Source of the DNA: Patulibacter sp. SYSU D01012
Lineage (GTDB): Bacteria; Actinomycetota; Thermoleophilia; Solirubrobacterales; Solirubrobacteraceae
DNA: 64,000 bases
Direction of reading: 5' to 3'
NCBI RefSeq assembly: GCF_017916475.1
Contig: NZ_JAFMTB010000001.1
Span: 1,450,849-1,514,848 of the forward strand
Shown: piece by piece, positions 17,901 to 25,924 of the stretch
Position numbering within the stretch: the stretch's first letter is position 1
How the letters are laid out: every line of letters starts with the position of its first letter
The notes under the pieces: generated by a model
Databases searched by the model: none
What the model saw: the letters and a program-made list of their open reading frames with translations, nothing else
What the model was told of the DNA's origin: nothing
Position numbers and translations under genes: made by a program

Positions 17901-19601
17901 CCCGGCGAGGGCGGCCAGCTGCCCGGCCACAAGGTCGACAAGTACATCGGCTCGGTGCGGCACACCACGCCGGGCGTCGGCCTGATCTCGCCGCCGCCGC
18001 ACCACGACATCTACTCCATCGAGGACCTCAAGCAGCTCATCTACGACCTGCGCTGCGGCAACCCCGCGGCGTCGGTGTCGGTGAAGCTCGTCTCCGAGGT
18101 CGGCGTCGGCACGATCGCCTCCGGCGTCGCGAAGGCCGGGGCGGACCACATCGTCATCGCCGGCCACGACGGCGGCACGGGCGCCTCGCCGCTCTCGTCG
18201 ATCGTCTCCGCCGGCGTGCCGTGGGAGATCGGCCTGGCCGAGACGCAGCAGACGCTGCTCCTGAACGACCTGCGGTCGCGCGTGCGGGTCCAGACGGACG
18301 GCCAGCTGAAGACGGGCCGCGACGTCGTCATCGCCGCGCTCCTCGGCGCCGACGAGTTCGGCTTCTCGACCGCCCCGCTGATCGCGACGGGCTGCATCAT
18401 GATGCGCGCCTGCCACCTCAACACCTGCCCGGTGGGCATCGCGACGCAGAACCCCGAGCTGCGCAAGCGGTTCAAGGGCACGCCCGAGCACGTCGTCAAC
18501 TACTTCCTGCTCGTGGCGGAGGAGATCCGCGAGATCCTCGCCGAGCTCGGCGCCCGCACCCTCGACGAGGTCATCGGGCGCATCGAGCTGCTGAAGGCCG
18601 ACGACGCGATCGAGCACTGGAAGGCGCGCGGCGTGGACCTCGCCAACCTCTTCCACCGCCCGGTCCTGGCGGACGGCGCCACGCTGCACGGCGTCAGCCC
18701 GCAGCGGGACGGCCACCTCGACGGCCACCTGGACTGGGAGCTGCTGAAGGTCGCCGAGCCCGCCGTCGCCCGCGCCGAGGCGACGTCGCTGACGTCGCGC
18801 GTGCGCAACGTCGACCGCTGCGTCGGCGGGATCCTCTCCTCGCGCATCGCCGAGACGCACGGGGCGGACGGGCTGCCCGAGGGCACGCTGCGGATCGCGT
18901 TCACCGGCTCCGCCGGCCAGAGCTTCGGCGGCTGGCTGTCGCGGGGCGTCGAGTTCTCGCTCGTCGGCGACGCGAACGACTACACCGGCAAGGGCCTGTC
19001 CGGCGGCGTGCTGTCCGTCCGGCCGCCGGAGGAGGCGACGTACGTCGCCGAGGAGCAGCAGATCGTCGGCAACACGGTGCTCTACGGCGCCACGAGCGGC
19101 CGGGCGTTCTTCCGCGGCCGCGCCGGCGAGCGCTTCGCCGTCCGCAACTCGGGGGCCAGCACGGTCGTCGAGGGCGTCGGCGACCACGGCTGCGAGTACA
19201 TGACCGGCGGCCGCGTCGTCGTCCTCGGCCCGGTCGGCCGCAACTTCGGCGCCGGCATGTCGGGCGGCTTCGCGTTCGTCCTCGACGAGGGCGGCACGTT
19301 CCGCCAGAACGTCAACCCGACGATCCTCGACCAGCTCGAGGACCTCGACGAGGCCGACCGCATCGAGCTGCGCGACCTGGTCGCGGAGCACCACGAGCGG
19401 ACGGGGTCGGCGGTCGCCGCCCGCGTGCTCGAGGACTGGGAGCACCTGCAGCACCGGTTCGTGAAGGTGTTCCCCGCGGACTACAAGCGCGTGCTCGAGC
19501 AGCTCGCGCACGAGGAGGCGGCCGTGGGCGCACGCGCCGCGAAGGACGAGACCACCGAGACGATCGGCGCCCCGCAGGTGACCGAGGAGGACAAGTACTG
19601 A
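14976..19601 (+). CDS. gltB: Glutamate synthase (NADPH) large subunit
   Basis: A 1541-residue subunit that makes two glutamates from glutamine and 2-oxoglutarate. A 22-residue propeptide precedes Cys23 (DACGVAMVA), the mature N-terminus and glutaminase nucleophile. The class II amidotransferase domain covers about 23-430, then central and FMN-binding synthase domains. The 3Fe-4S ligands are C1140, C1146 and C1151 in CIMMRACHLNTCPVG. The C-terminal GXGXG beta-helix covers about 1260-1490. Length matches the bacterial family. gltD follows with a one-base overlap (TGATG). No clear ribosome site precedes the ATG. Confidence 0.97.
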   Translation: MTRFSRLPEAAGLYDPRNEHDACGVAMVARLDNEPTHETIVRALTALENLDHRGAAGADARTGDGAGILTQIPHAFFRAVVDFELPEPGRYAVGMCFLPQDEAQRQKVEDMIERNVRVEGQRVLGWRDVPVREGEIGVTANEVRPYFRQIFIEAGPGFDHDQDAFERKLYVIRRTCELATPEFYASTFSSRTIVYKGMLLSAQVPAFFPDLQDERYTSAIALVHSRFSTNTFPSWDRAHPNRVIAHNGEINTLRGNINWMRARESQLASELFGADIGKIKPVVRPGGSDSATFDNVLELLMLAGRSLPHAAMMMIPEAFEGRDDLSPELAGFYAYHSILMEPWDGPAAVLFTDGRTVGATLDRNGLRPGRWVETKDGWIVLGSETGMLDIDPANVERLGRLAPGKLFLVDLEQGRIVEDDEVKRQVATQRPYEAWYRDQIVHFSDLEKRTAVHETGEHLRQLQQAFGYTQEDQKVLLAPMASGAAEPIGSMGNDAALAVLSDKRPPLFSYFKQLFAQVTNPPIDPIREDIVMSLSTSIGGQKNLLDETPQHAHNLVLQQPILRNDELETLRQVDQGIFRSHTIDITWPVAEGPAGLMRRMANACDEAYDAIRAGRNVLILSDRAADARRVAIPSLLAVAAVHHHLVREGVRLEAGLVLESAEPREVHHFATLLGYGAAAINPYLMFDTVDQLVAQGRVPDVTDAETAQKNVVKAIGKGLLKTISKMGISTVASYSGAQIFEAVGLAPDLVDRYFTGTASRIGGVDVEVVAQEALDRHARAWIVDADKDPTEVGARVEPSLPVGGLYAWRRDGEHHMWNPTTISLLQHAVRTGDRTRPDDDARAKFREFSAASNNDATRKATLRGLMAFDTDAVEPVPLEEVEPASEIVKRFVTGAMSLGSISTEAHETLAIAMNRLGGKSNTGEGGEDPRRFTPDANGDRRRSAIKQVASGRFGVTAHYLANADQLQIKMAQGAKPGEGGQLPGHKVDKYIGSVRHTTPGVGLISPPPHHDIYSIEDLKQLIYDLRCGNPAASVSVKLVSEVGVGTIASGVAKAGADHIVIAGHDGGTGASPLSSIVSAGVPWEIGLAETQQTLLLNDLRSRVRVQTDGQLKTGRDVVIAALLGADEFGFSTAPLIATGCIMMRACHLNTCPVGIATQNPELRKRFKGTPEHVVNYFLLVAEEIREILAELGARTLDEVIGRIELLKADDAIEHWKARGVDLANLFHRPVLADGATLHGVSPQRDGHLDGHLDWELLKVAEPAVARAEATSLTSRVRNVDRCVGGILSSRIAETHGADGLPEGTLRIAFTGSAGQSFGGWLSRGVEFSLVGDANDYTGKGLSGGVLSVRPPEEATYVAEEQQIVGNTVLYGATSGRAFFRGRAGERFAVRNSGASTVVEGVGDHGCEYMTGGRVVVLGPVGRNFGAGMSGGFAFVLDEGGTFRQNVNPTILDQLEDLDEADRIELRDLVAEHHERTGSAVAARVLEDWEHLQHRFVKVFPADYKRVLEQLAHEEAAVGARAAKDETTETIGAPQVTEEDKY

Positions 19602-21085
19602 TGGGCGAGCTCGGCGGGTTCCTCAAGATCCAGCGGTCCCCGGTCAAGTGGGACGACCCGGCGGAGCGGGTCGGCCGCTACACGGAGTTCATCTCCGAGC
19701 GGCCCGAGGTCGAGATCCAGCAGCAGGGTGCGCGCTGCATGTCCTGCGGCGTGCCGTTCTGCCACAACGGCTGTCCCCTGGGCAACCTGATCCCGGACTG
19801 GAACGACCTGGTCTACCGCGGCCGGTGGCGTGACGCCATCGACCAGCTGCACGCGACGAACAACTTCCCGGAGTTCACCGGGCGCGTCTGCCCGGCGCCG
19901 TGCGAGGCCGCGTGCGTCCTCGAGATCAACGAGGGCGACGCGGTCACGATCAAGCAGATCGAGAACACGATCATCGACCACGCCTGGGAGCAGGGCTGGG
20001 TCGGCCCGCAGCCGCCGGCGGCGGAGTCGGGGCAGACCGTCGCCGTCGTCGGCGCGGGCCCGGCCGGGATGGCCGCGGCGCAGCAGCTGCGCCGCGCGGG
20101 CCACACCGTCACCCTGTTCGAGCGCGACGAGGCCGCGGGCGGCCTGATCCGCTTCGGCGTGCCGGACTTCAAGATCGAGAAGCACCTCGTCGAGCGTCGC
20201 GTCCAGCAGCTCGTCGAGGAGGGCGTCGAGCTGCGCTGCGGCGTCGAGGTCGGCGTCGACGTCACGGTCGACCAGCTCCGCGAGGAGTACGACGCCGTGG
20301 TCCTGACGGTCGGCTCGCGCACGCCGCGCGACCTGCCGGTCGAGGGCCGCCAGCTCGGCGGCGTGCACTTCGCGATGGAGTACCTGTACGAGCGCACGCG
20401 CTGGGCGCAGGACGAGCAGGGCGTGCCGCACCAGGCGCCGCGGCCCGCGCCGCGCGGCATCTCCGCGCGCGGCAAGCACGTCGTCGTCATCGGCGGCGGC
20501 GACACGGGCGCCGACTGCGTCGCGCAGTCCATCCGCGAGGAGGCCGCGTCCGTCGTGCAGGTCGAGCTGCTCCCCGAGCCGCCGTCGTCGCGCCCGGACG
20601 ACCGCACGCCGTGGCCGCTGTGGCCCGCGAAGTTCCGCCTGAGCTACGCGATGGAGGAGGCGCGCGCCATCGGCAAGGGCGTGCAGAACTTCTCCGTCGC
20701 CACGCTCGGGCTCGAGGGCGACGCCGACGGCAACGTCGCGACGCTCCGCTACGCGCAGGCCCAGCCCGCCCCGCCGTTCGCGCCGATCGAGGGCACGGAG
20801 CGCGAGCAGCCCGCCCAGCTCGTCCTGCTCGCGATGGGCTTCCTGCACCCCGAGCAGCGCCTCGTCGACGCGTTCGGCCTGGCGAAGGACGCCCGCGGCA
20901 ACATCAAGGCCGGCGCGTACGCGACGTCCGAGGACGGCGTCTTCGCCGCCGGCGACTGCCGCCGCGGCCAGTCGCTCATCGTGTGGGCGATCAACGAGGG
21001 CCGCCAGTGCGCCCGCGTGGCCGACCGCTACCTGGCGCAGCAGGCCGGCCGCATGGCCCGGCCGGCCGCGCTGTCGGGCACCTGA
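19601..21085 (+). CDS. gltD: Glutamate synthase small subunit
   Basis: A 494-residue flavoprotein that passes electrons from NADPH to the large subunit. The N-terminal domain has the iron-sulfur Cys sets CMSCGVPFCHNGCP and CPAPCEAAC. Two Rossmann motifs follow: FAD site VVGAGPAGMAA and NADPH site VIGGGDTGAD. The C-terminal FAD motif ends GVFAAGDCRRGQSL. The ATG overlaps the gltB stop by one base and has GAGGAGG about 10 bases upstream inside gltB, so the two are coupled. Confidence 0.97.
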   Translation: MGELGGFLKIQRSPVKWDDPAERVGRYTEFISERPEVEIQQQGARCMSCGVPFCHNGCPLGNLIPDWNDLVYRGRWRDAIDQLHATNNFPEFTGRVCPAPCEAACVLEINEGDAVTIKQIENTIIDHAWEQGWVGPQPPAAESGQTVAVVGAGPAGMAAAQQLRRAGHTVTLFERDEAAGGLIRFGVPDFKIEKHLVERRVQQLVEEGVELRCGVEVGVDVTVDQLREEYDAVVLTVGSRTPRDLPVEGRQLGGVHFAMEYLYERTRWAQDEQGVPHQAPRPAPRGISARGKHVVVIGGGDTGADCVAQSIREEAASVVQVELLPEPPSSRPDDRTPWPLWPAKFRLSYAMEEARAIGKGVQNFSVATLGLEGDADGNVATLRYAQAQPAPPFAPIEGTEREQPAQLVLLAMGFLHPEQRLVDAFGLAKDARGNIKAGAYATSEDGVFAAGDCRRGQSLIVWAINEGRQCARVADRYLAQQAGRMARPAALSGT

Positions 21086-21099
21086 TCGACCGGCCCGTC

Positions 21100-21125
21100 G
21101 CCGCGCGTCCCTCGGGGCGCGCGGC
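21100..21125 (+). terminator. Candidate terminator after gltD
   Basis: GCCGCGCG (21100-21107) pairs with CGCGCGGC (21118-21125) over a 10-base loop, 15 bases after the gltD stop. No T-run follows. Confidence 0.4.
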
Positions 21126-21143
21126 GGCCGTCGTCCCGCCCGC

Positions 21144-21824
21144 GTGACCCCGTCCCCGCCGCCCGCGCCCAACGGTCCGCCGCCGGACGCGGCGCCCGCC
21201 CGTCCGGCGTCCTCGCCCGGCGACGGCCGCCCCGTCGGCAAGCGCGAACGCGCGAAGGCCGCCAACCGCGAGGAGATCCGCGCGGCCGCGATCGACGCGT
21301 TCACCGAGCTCGGGTTCGGCGCGACGACGGTCCGCGACATCGTGCGCCGCACCTCGCTGGCGTCGGGCACCTTCTACAACTACTACGCCGACAAGGACGC
21401 GATCCTGGCCGAGCTCGTCGACGAGCACGTCGGCGAGGCGGACGCCCGGATGACGGCGGCCCGCGCGCACGCCACGACGCCCCGCGAGGCGATCGAGCTG
21501 GGCGCGGCCGCGTACTTCGCCCTGCTCGTCGAGCGGCCCGAGCTGCTCGCGATGTTCCGGCGCAACGCCGGGACGATGCGCTCCCGCGCCGCCGGCGGAC
21601 CGCTCGGGCCGGTGATCGCCGGCCTCCGCGCCGACCTCGAGCGCCTGGCGGCCGGCCACGGCGCGCAGCTCGACACGGAGCTGCTGGCGGCCGGGGTCAT
21701 CGGGGCGGGCATGGAGATCGCGATGCGCTTCGCCGAGGGCGGGGGAGAGGACCCGGCGCCGGCGGTCGCGGCGCTGCGGGCCCTGCTCCTGGAGGGCATC
21801 CTCGGCGGCCCCGCGGCGGGCTGA
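21144..21824 (+). CDS. TetR/AcrR family transcriptional regulator
   Basis: A 226-residue regulator. A disordered Pro/Ala-rich leader (about 1-35) precedes the TetR DNA-binding domain (about 38-90), whose helix-turn-helix includes ATTVRDIVRRTSLASGTFYN and YADKDAIL. The C-terminal ligand domain is helical and ends without a recognised family signature. It starts with GTG at 21144, the only start before the HTH leader. The target is unknown; the divergent or adjacent-gene rule gives no clear answer because both neighbours lie on the same strand. Confidence 0.88.
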   Translation: MTPSPPPAPNGPPPDAAPARPASSPGDGRPVGKRERAKAANREEIRAAAIDAFTELGFGATTVRDIVRRTSLASGTFYNYYADKDAILAELVDEHVGEADARMTAARAHATTPREAIELGAAAYFALLVERPELLAMFRRNAGTMRSRAAGGPLGPVIAGLRADLERLAAGHGAQLDTELLAAGVIGAGMEIAMRFAEGGGEDPAPAVAALRALLLEGILGGPAAG

Positions 21825-21900
21825 GCCGCCCGCGCGCCGCGGCCGCGGCACGCGGACGGCGTCACCGCGCCACGGGGCGCGGGCGGGGCGCGGCGCGCCC

Positions 21901-21906
21901 TACACT
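21901..21906 (+). promoter_or_regulatory. -10 hexamer TACACT, leaderless start for the next gene
   Basis: TACACT ends 6 bases before the GTG at 21913, the spacing expected when transcription begins at the start codon. Confidence 0.5.
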
Positions 21907-21912
21907 CGGTGG

Positions 21913-23046
21913 GTGTTCTGCCGTCATGGTCGCGCCGAGGATCGCTGCGTCGTCTGCCTGCGCGAGAAGCGGCAGAAGGCCGCCGCCCAGAAGAAGGTCT
22001 CGGGCAAGGTCACGAGCTCCCGTCGGACGACGAGCGCCCACGCGGCGTCCCGCTCCGCCGCGTCGAGCGCCCTCGGGACCCGCCGCAAGGCCGCGTCGCC
22101 GAGCGGCGGCGGCGTGCGGGTGAAGAAGCTCAGCCGCCACGCCGGCGACGGGTGGTCGCACGAGCTGCTGCCCGGCGTCCACTCGTCGCAGGACGCGCTC
22201 GACCTGCTGCGCGAGCTGTCCCGCGCCCGGGTCCGCCTGGACCGACTGACCGCCGACGCGCCCGGCCCGTACGCGACCGTCCGCGCGCTCGCCGGGGGCG
22301 AGGACGCGGACCGCGAGGAGGCCGCCTGGCTGCTCTTCCAGATCGCCTACTACGGGGTGCTCGAGGGCAGCGAGCCGTTCCGCGAGATCGAGCGCCTGTG
22401 CGTGCGCTGGCACGAGGACCTGCCGCCCGTCGAGGCGCTGCGCGAGGCCGCCGTCGGCCCGCGCGGGGCCCACGCGCACGACCGCGGCGCCGTGACGCTA
22501 CAGGCGTACCGCGACCGCGCGGCCAAGGCGGGCGCCCAGCTCGCGATGCTCACGCCGGCCGGGACGGACGCCGCGCGCCGCTTCGACGCCGCGTACCGCG
22601 CGCTCGCGCTGCCCGGGCTGGGCCGCCCTGCGCGCTTCGAGCTGCTCGTCTCGCTCGGCCGCTTCGGGCTGGCGGACATCGCACCGTGGTCCCTGCTGCT
22701 CGACGCCGGCCGCGACCCGGTGTCCGTCGCCGCGAAGCGGGCCTTCCTCACCGACGACGCGGTGCTGCTGCAGCGGCGCATCGGCGCCTTCGCCCGCGAG
22801 GTGGGCCTGCCGATCGCGGCCTTCGACCTGGGCCTGCTCAACTGGGACATGCGCCCGAGCCCGACCGCGCCGCTCGGCCACCTGCAGGCGGGCGTCCCGG
22901 CCGAGCCCGACCCCGCCGAGGTGACGCGCGCGGCGCGGGCCCTCGGGCTGGCGACCGGCGAGGAGCCGGCGACGGGCGAAGGCGAGGCCACGGGCGCGGA
23001 CGAGGCCGCCGGCGAGAGCGCCGCGCCGGCCGGCGACCCCGCGTAG
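21913..23046 (+). CDS. Unidentified protein with N-terminal CxxHG...CxxC motif
   Basis: A 377-residue protein. The first 16 residues hold C3, H5, C12 and C15 (FCRHG, CVVC), a likely small zinc site. A basic, Ser/Ala-rich linker (20-70) follows, then a helical domain from VKKLSRHAGDGW to about residue 320 with conserved-looking RFELLVSLGRFGL, and an acidic Ala/Gly/Glu tail. The helical part vaguely recalls the HhH-glycosylase-like family of thymine-hypermodification enzymes, but I cannot confirm this. The GTG start fits the TACACT hexamer upstream. A hairpin follows. Confidence 0.8.
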   Translation: MFCRHGRAEDRCVVCLREKRQKAAAQKKVSGKVTSSRRTTSAHAASRSAASSALGTRRKAASPSGGGVRVKKLSRHAGDGWSHELLPGVHSSQDALDLLRELSRARVRLDRLTADAPGPYATVRALAGGEDADREEAAWLLFQIAYYGVLEGSEPFREIERLCVRWHEDLPPVEALREAAVGPRGAHAHDRGAVTLQAYRDRAAKAGAQLAMLTPAGTDAARRFDAAYRALALPGLGRPARFELLVSLGRFGLADIAPWSLLLDAGRDPVSVAAKRAFLTDDAVLLQRRIGAFAREVGLPIAAFDLGLLNWDMRPSPTAPLGHLQAGVPAEPDPAEVTRAARALGLATGEEPATGEGEATGADEAAGESAAPAGDPA

Positions 23047-23080
23047 CGGCGGGACCGGCCCGGCCGCCCGCGGCTGCCAC

Positions 23081-23104
23081 GCCCGCGGACGCCGCTCCGC
23101 GGGC
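23081..23104 (+). terminator. Hairpin terminator
   Basis: A perfect 9-bp stem, GCCCGCGGA (23081-23089) and TCCGCGGGC (23096-23104), with a 6-base loop, 34 bases after the preceding stop. It separates that gene from the sigma gene. Confidence 0.5.
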
Positions 23105-23210
23105 ACCGTACTCGGATCGCGCCGGAGGACTGGCGCAGAAGGTCGGGGGGTGATTCGATGGCGGCCCCGGGGTCTCCCTCGGGACCCGCCGTCCGTCCCC
23201 GCCGCACCGC

Positions 23211-23726
23211 ATGCCCGAATCACGCCCCCTCGACCCGCCGGTCACCCGTGTCCCACCCCCGCTCCCCGGCGCCGGGCCGGGCGCACGCCTGGACCCCGGC
23301 GCCGTCCTCGCCGAGCACGCGGCCCTGATGCTGCGCAGCGCCCGGCGCGTCTCGCTGTGCGAGGACGACGCGCACGACGCCGTGCAGGCCGCCGCGGAGC
23401 GCTTCCTCACGCACCGCGAGCGGGTGGAGCCCGAGACGGTGGCGGGCTGGCTGGCGACCGTGGCGCGCAACGAGGCGCTGCGGGTGCGCGAGCGGCGCGT
23501 GCGGACGGACGGGATCGAGGACGACGACCGCCGGCTCGTCCACCCGGGCGACGGGCCGGACGACCGCCTGTCCCGCGAGGAGGACCTGGCCCTGGCCCGC
23601 GAGGCGCTCGCGGCGCTCAAGCCGCAGGAGCGACTGGCGCTGTGGATGCAGGCCGAGGGGCACTCCTACGACGAGATCGCCGAGCGCCTGGCGTGGACGC
23701 GGACGAAGGTCAACGGGCCGTCTTAG
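23211..23726 (+). pseudogene. Sigma-70 family factor, 5' part, truncated by prophage insertion
   Basis: The 171-residue ORF has sigma region 2 features (DAHDAVQAAAERFL, WLATVARNEALRVRER) and most of region 4 (LKPQERLALWMQAEG, SYDEIAERLAW, TRTKVN). At residue 168 (N) the native sequence ends; prophage bases add Gly-Pro-Ser and a TAG. The missing end, beginning RSITEGRASLRAGVRG, lies in frame at 63,924 beyond the right att copy. The break falls in the recognition helix of region 4, so DNA recognition at -35 should be lost or altered. It may still be transcribed and translated as a short form. The start is uncertain: no clear ribosome site or TAnnnT hexamer is seen. Confidence 0.85.
23702..23714 (+). 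repeat. attL core (13-bp repeat)
   Basis: GACGAAGGTCAAC, identical to 63911-63923. It encodes the Thr-Lys-Val-Asn of the sigma factor region 4. Left of it is host sequence, right of it phage sequence. Confidence 0.9.
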
Positions 23727-23728
23727 TA

Positions 23729-23734
23729 TACCGT
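23729..23734 (+). promoter_or_regulatory. -10 hexamer TACCGT for the integrase
   Basis: TACCGT ends 8 bases before the integrase ATG at 23743 and overlaps the palindrome GTATAC (23726-23731). It sits just inside attL, so after excision the promoter stays with the phage and its upstream sequence changes from sigma gene to phage right end. Confidence 0.4.
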
Positions 23735-23742
23735 CCGACCGG

Positions 23743-25263
23743 ATGGCAAGGCCACTGATCGGGTACGTCCGCGTCTCACAGGTGCGCGGGCGCGGCGGCG
23801 AGTCGTTCATCTCGCCGAAGGTCCAGGAGGACCGCATCCGGCAGTGGGCCGCCGCGCACGGGCACGAGCTCGCCGACGTCCTCGTCGAGCTGGACGAATC
23901 GGGTGCTCGCCGTGACCGACCGCTGCTCATGCAGGCCGTCGAGCGCGTCGAGGCCGGGGCCGCCGGCGGCATCGTCGTCGCGAAGCTCGACCGCTTCGGC
24001 CGGTCCCTCGTCGACGCCCTGGCCCTGATCGAGCGGCTGCAGGCGCACGGCGCGACGTTCGTGTCCGTCGCCGACGGCTTCGACCTGACGACGGAGACGG
24101 GCCGGCTCGTGCTGCGGATCATGCTCGCGCTCGCCGAGTTCGAGCTGGACCGCATCCGCGGTTCGTTCGCGGATGGGCGCCGGAGCGCCGTCGCTCGCGG
24201 CCTGCACCTGTCGGCCCGAGCGCCGACGGGGTACGTCCAGGTGAAGGACGCCGACGGGCGCCTCGCCGGCCCGCTCGAGGTCGATCCGGTCGCCGGCCCG
24301 GCGGTGCGCGAGGCGTTTGCGATGCGCGCGCAGGGGCGCTCGTGGCGCGACATCGCCGAGCACCTGCAAGCAGCCGGCGTGACGACGGCGTGGGGGAACG
24401 AGCAGTGGGTCGCGAAGTCCTGTCGCGCGATGATCCAGAACCGCGTCTATCTCGGCGAAGCGCGCCACGGCGAGTACGTCACGCCCGGCGCGCACCCCGC
24501 GCTCGTTGACGAGGTGACGTGGCGCCGCGCGAACCAGACGGGACACCGGCCCGTGAAGGCGGTGAGCGCAGCGCCGTCGATCCTGCAGGGGTTGATGCGC
24601 TGCGGGTCGTGTCGCCACGCCATGGGCACGACCGGCATTCGGCGGCCGGACGGCAGCACCTACCGGCGGTGGGCCTGCACCGGGGTCTCGGCAGCCGGCA
24701 GGTGCCCGGGGCCGGCGTCGATCTCGACGGCCGTCCCGATCGAGGGCTACGTCGTCGAGCAGCTCAAGCAGCGGGCGGGCGCCGCCGCGGCGCGCCTCGA
24801 GCAGGAGGCGCCGGACATCGCCGCGCTCGACGATGCTCGCGAGGAGCTTCGTCAGGCCGTCGCGGCGCTCGAGGTCTACCGCGACGACCCGAGGGTCATC
24901 GACGCGCTGGGCGCGGACGCTTTCGCCGAGGGCCTAGCGAAGCGCGCGCAGCGGATGAAGGACGCCGAGCGAGAGGTCGACCGCCTGACGGCTGACAGGA
25001 GCGAGCCGGGGCACCTCGGGAACCTGCTCGAGGTGTGGGATCACCTCGAGCAGGAGGAGCAGCGGGAGCTGCTGCGCACTGCAGTCCAGGGCGTGTACGT
25101 CAGGCCGGGACGGTCACGCCACACGCCGCTCGGGCCGGACAACGTCCGCGTCGTCTGGCGTGGGGAGGACGTCGCCGTGCCGAGTGGTGTCCGGTCGACC
25201 GTCCTGCCGCCGCTGCGGTTCGGCGACCCAGCGGCCGCCGCGACGGGAGAGGATGTCGGCTAG
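23743..25263 (+). CDS. int: Large serine integrase
   Basis: A 506-residue recombinase that joins attP and attB by double-strand cleavage with a 5' phosphoserine link. The N-terminal resolvase domain (1-145) begins GYVRVSQV with nucleophile S12 and has KLDRFGRS and the long E-helix from about residue 120. The recombinase domain covers about 165-275. The zinc ribbon has CGSC, WAC and GRC Cys (about 288-325). A coiled coil (about 350-425) follows. Its position beside attL, reading inward from it, and the non-tRNA protein-gene target are typical of the family. A recombination directionality factor is not recognisable; one of the small early genes may serve. Confidence 0.95.
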   Translation: MARPLIGYVRVSQVRGRGGESFISPKVQEDRIRQWAAAHGHELADVLVELDESGARRDRPLLMQAVERVEAGAAGGIVVAKLDRFGRSLVDALALIERLQAHGATFVSVADGFDLTTETGRLVLRIMLALAEFELDRIRGSFADGRRSAVARGLHLSARAPTGYVQVKDADGRLAGPLEVDPVAGPAVREAFAMRAQGRSWRDIAEHLQAAGVTTAWGNEQWVAKSCRAMIQNRVYLGEARHGEYVTPGAHPALVDEVTWRRANQTGHRPVKAVSAAPSILQGLMRCGSCRHAMGTTGIRRPDGSTYRRWACTGVSAAGRCPGPASISTAVPIEGYVVEQLKQRAGAAAARLEQEAPDIAALDDAREELRQAVAALEVYRDDPRVIDALGADAFAEGLAKRAQRMKDAEREVDRLTADRSEPGHLGNLLEVWDHLEQEEQRELLRTAVQGVYVRPGRSRHTPLGPDNVRVVWRGEDVAVPSGVRSTVLPPLRFGDPAAAATGEDVG

Positions 25264-25308
25264 GGCCTGGGAGACGGCTTCGACGACGGGATCGCGCGCG
25301 CCGGTCAC
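25114..25308 (-). CDS. Possible small early protein overlapping the integrase 3' end
   Basis: A 64-residue ORF with a GTG start that overlaps the stop of the preceding 33-residue ORF by four bases, like every junction in this operon. The first 35 residues (DPVVEAVSQALADILSRRGG) look protein-like; the rest, antisense to the integrase end for 150 bases, is Arg/Asp rich and may be a shadow. The gene may be real but short of proof. Confidence 0.35.
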   Translation of the reverse strand: MTGARDPVVEAVSQALADILSRRGGRWVAEPQRRQDGRPDTTRHGDVLPTPDDADVVRPERRVA

Positions 25309-25406
25309 GGTCCCGTCCTCGGGAGAGGGACGTTCGACCCGTACAGGTCGGCGGCCGTGGGTGTGAAGCGGACGCGCGGGCCTCCCTCGGTCGGGCGGGG
25401 GGTCAT
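25305..25406 (-). CDS. Possible 33-residue early protein
   Basis: The ATG overlaps the stop of the HTH gene upstream in the ATGA manner seen throughout the early operon. The peptide begins MTPRPTEGGPRVRF and contains PTAADLYGSNVPLP. No family is recognised. Confidence 0.4.
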   Translation of the reverse strand: MTPRPTEGGPRVRFTPTAADLYGSNVPLPRTGP

Positions 25407-25924
25407 GCGGCGGCCCTCGCTTCGCGGGCGTGGCGGGCGTCTCCGGCGATGGCGTCGACGTCACCGGGTCCGTCGACCCATACGAGCTCGTTCGGGTGCA
25501 GCGGGTGGGTGGCGCGTCCGCGCGACTCGAGCGGACGGACGACGATCTCGATGGGCCCGACGCCCAGCTGGCGCGCACGGTCCTGCGCGTCGAGGACTCG
25601 CCTGCACGCGGGGCACGCCGACGAGGGCGTGTTCCGCATCGGTCGCCACCGGCCACGGCAGACTGGGCAGGTCCGCAGGGTGAAGGACGTCAGCGCGGGG
25701 AGAACCCGTCCGACCGTGTAGCGGGCCTCGTGGTCGTCGCCGTGCCGGATCAGGTAGCCGCTCGCGACGAGGGCCTGCAGCCGGTGCGCGACTGTGCCGC
25801 GCGGACGGTCCAACGCGTCCGCGATCGTCTTCCTGCCGCTCATCGGGTTCTTCGCCACGTACGCCACGAGGACGTGGTCGCGCTCCGTCAGGAAGCCGAC
25901 GCCGCGGCGCTGCTCGGTCGTCAT
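25403..25924 (-). CDS. Winged-helix protein with zinc-ribbon-like Cys pairs
   Basis: A 173-residue protein. The first 75 residues form a MarR/IclR-like winged helix: LTERDHVLVAYVAKN, GRKTIADALDRPRGTVAHRL, LVASGYLIRHGDDH. The middle has CPVC and CPAC pairs about 20 residues apart, a likely zinc ribbon. The C-terminus is polar and acidic. It follows the DnaB gene with an ATGA overlap and may control early genes or act as a replication accessory. Function is not established. Confidence 0.75.
   Translation of the reverse strand: MTTEQRRGVGFLTERDHVLVAYVAKNPMSGRKTIADALDRPRGTVAHRLQALVASGYLIRHGDDHEARYTVGRVLPALTSFTLRTCPVCRGRWRPMRNTPSSACPACRRVLDAQDRARQLGVGPIEIVVRPLESRGRATHPLHPNELVWVDGPGDVDAIAGDARHAREARAAA

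Noticed and set aside
14787-19511. Long minus-strand frame continuous with the YihY gene through gltB
   Set aside because: Antisense to the well-supported gltB; no start or domain pattern. High GC removes stop codons from shadow frames.
23180-23760. tRNA or tRNA-end att site near the integrase
   Set aside because: No cloverleaf could be found. The repeat lies in a protein gene, which suits a serine integrase.
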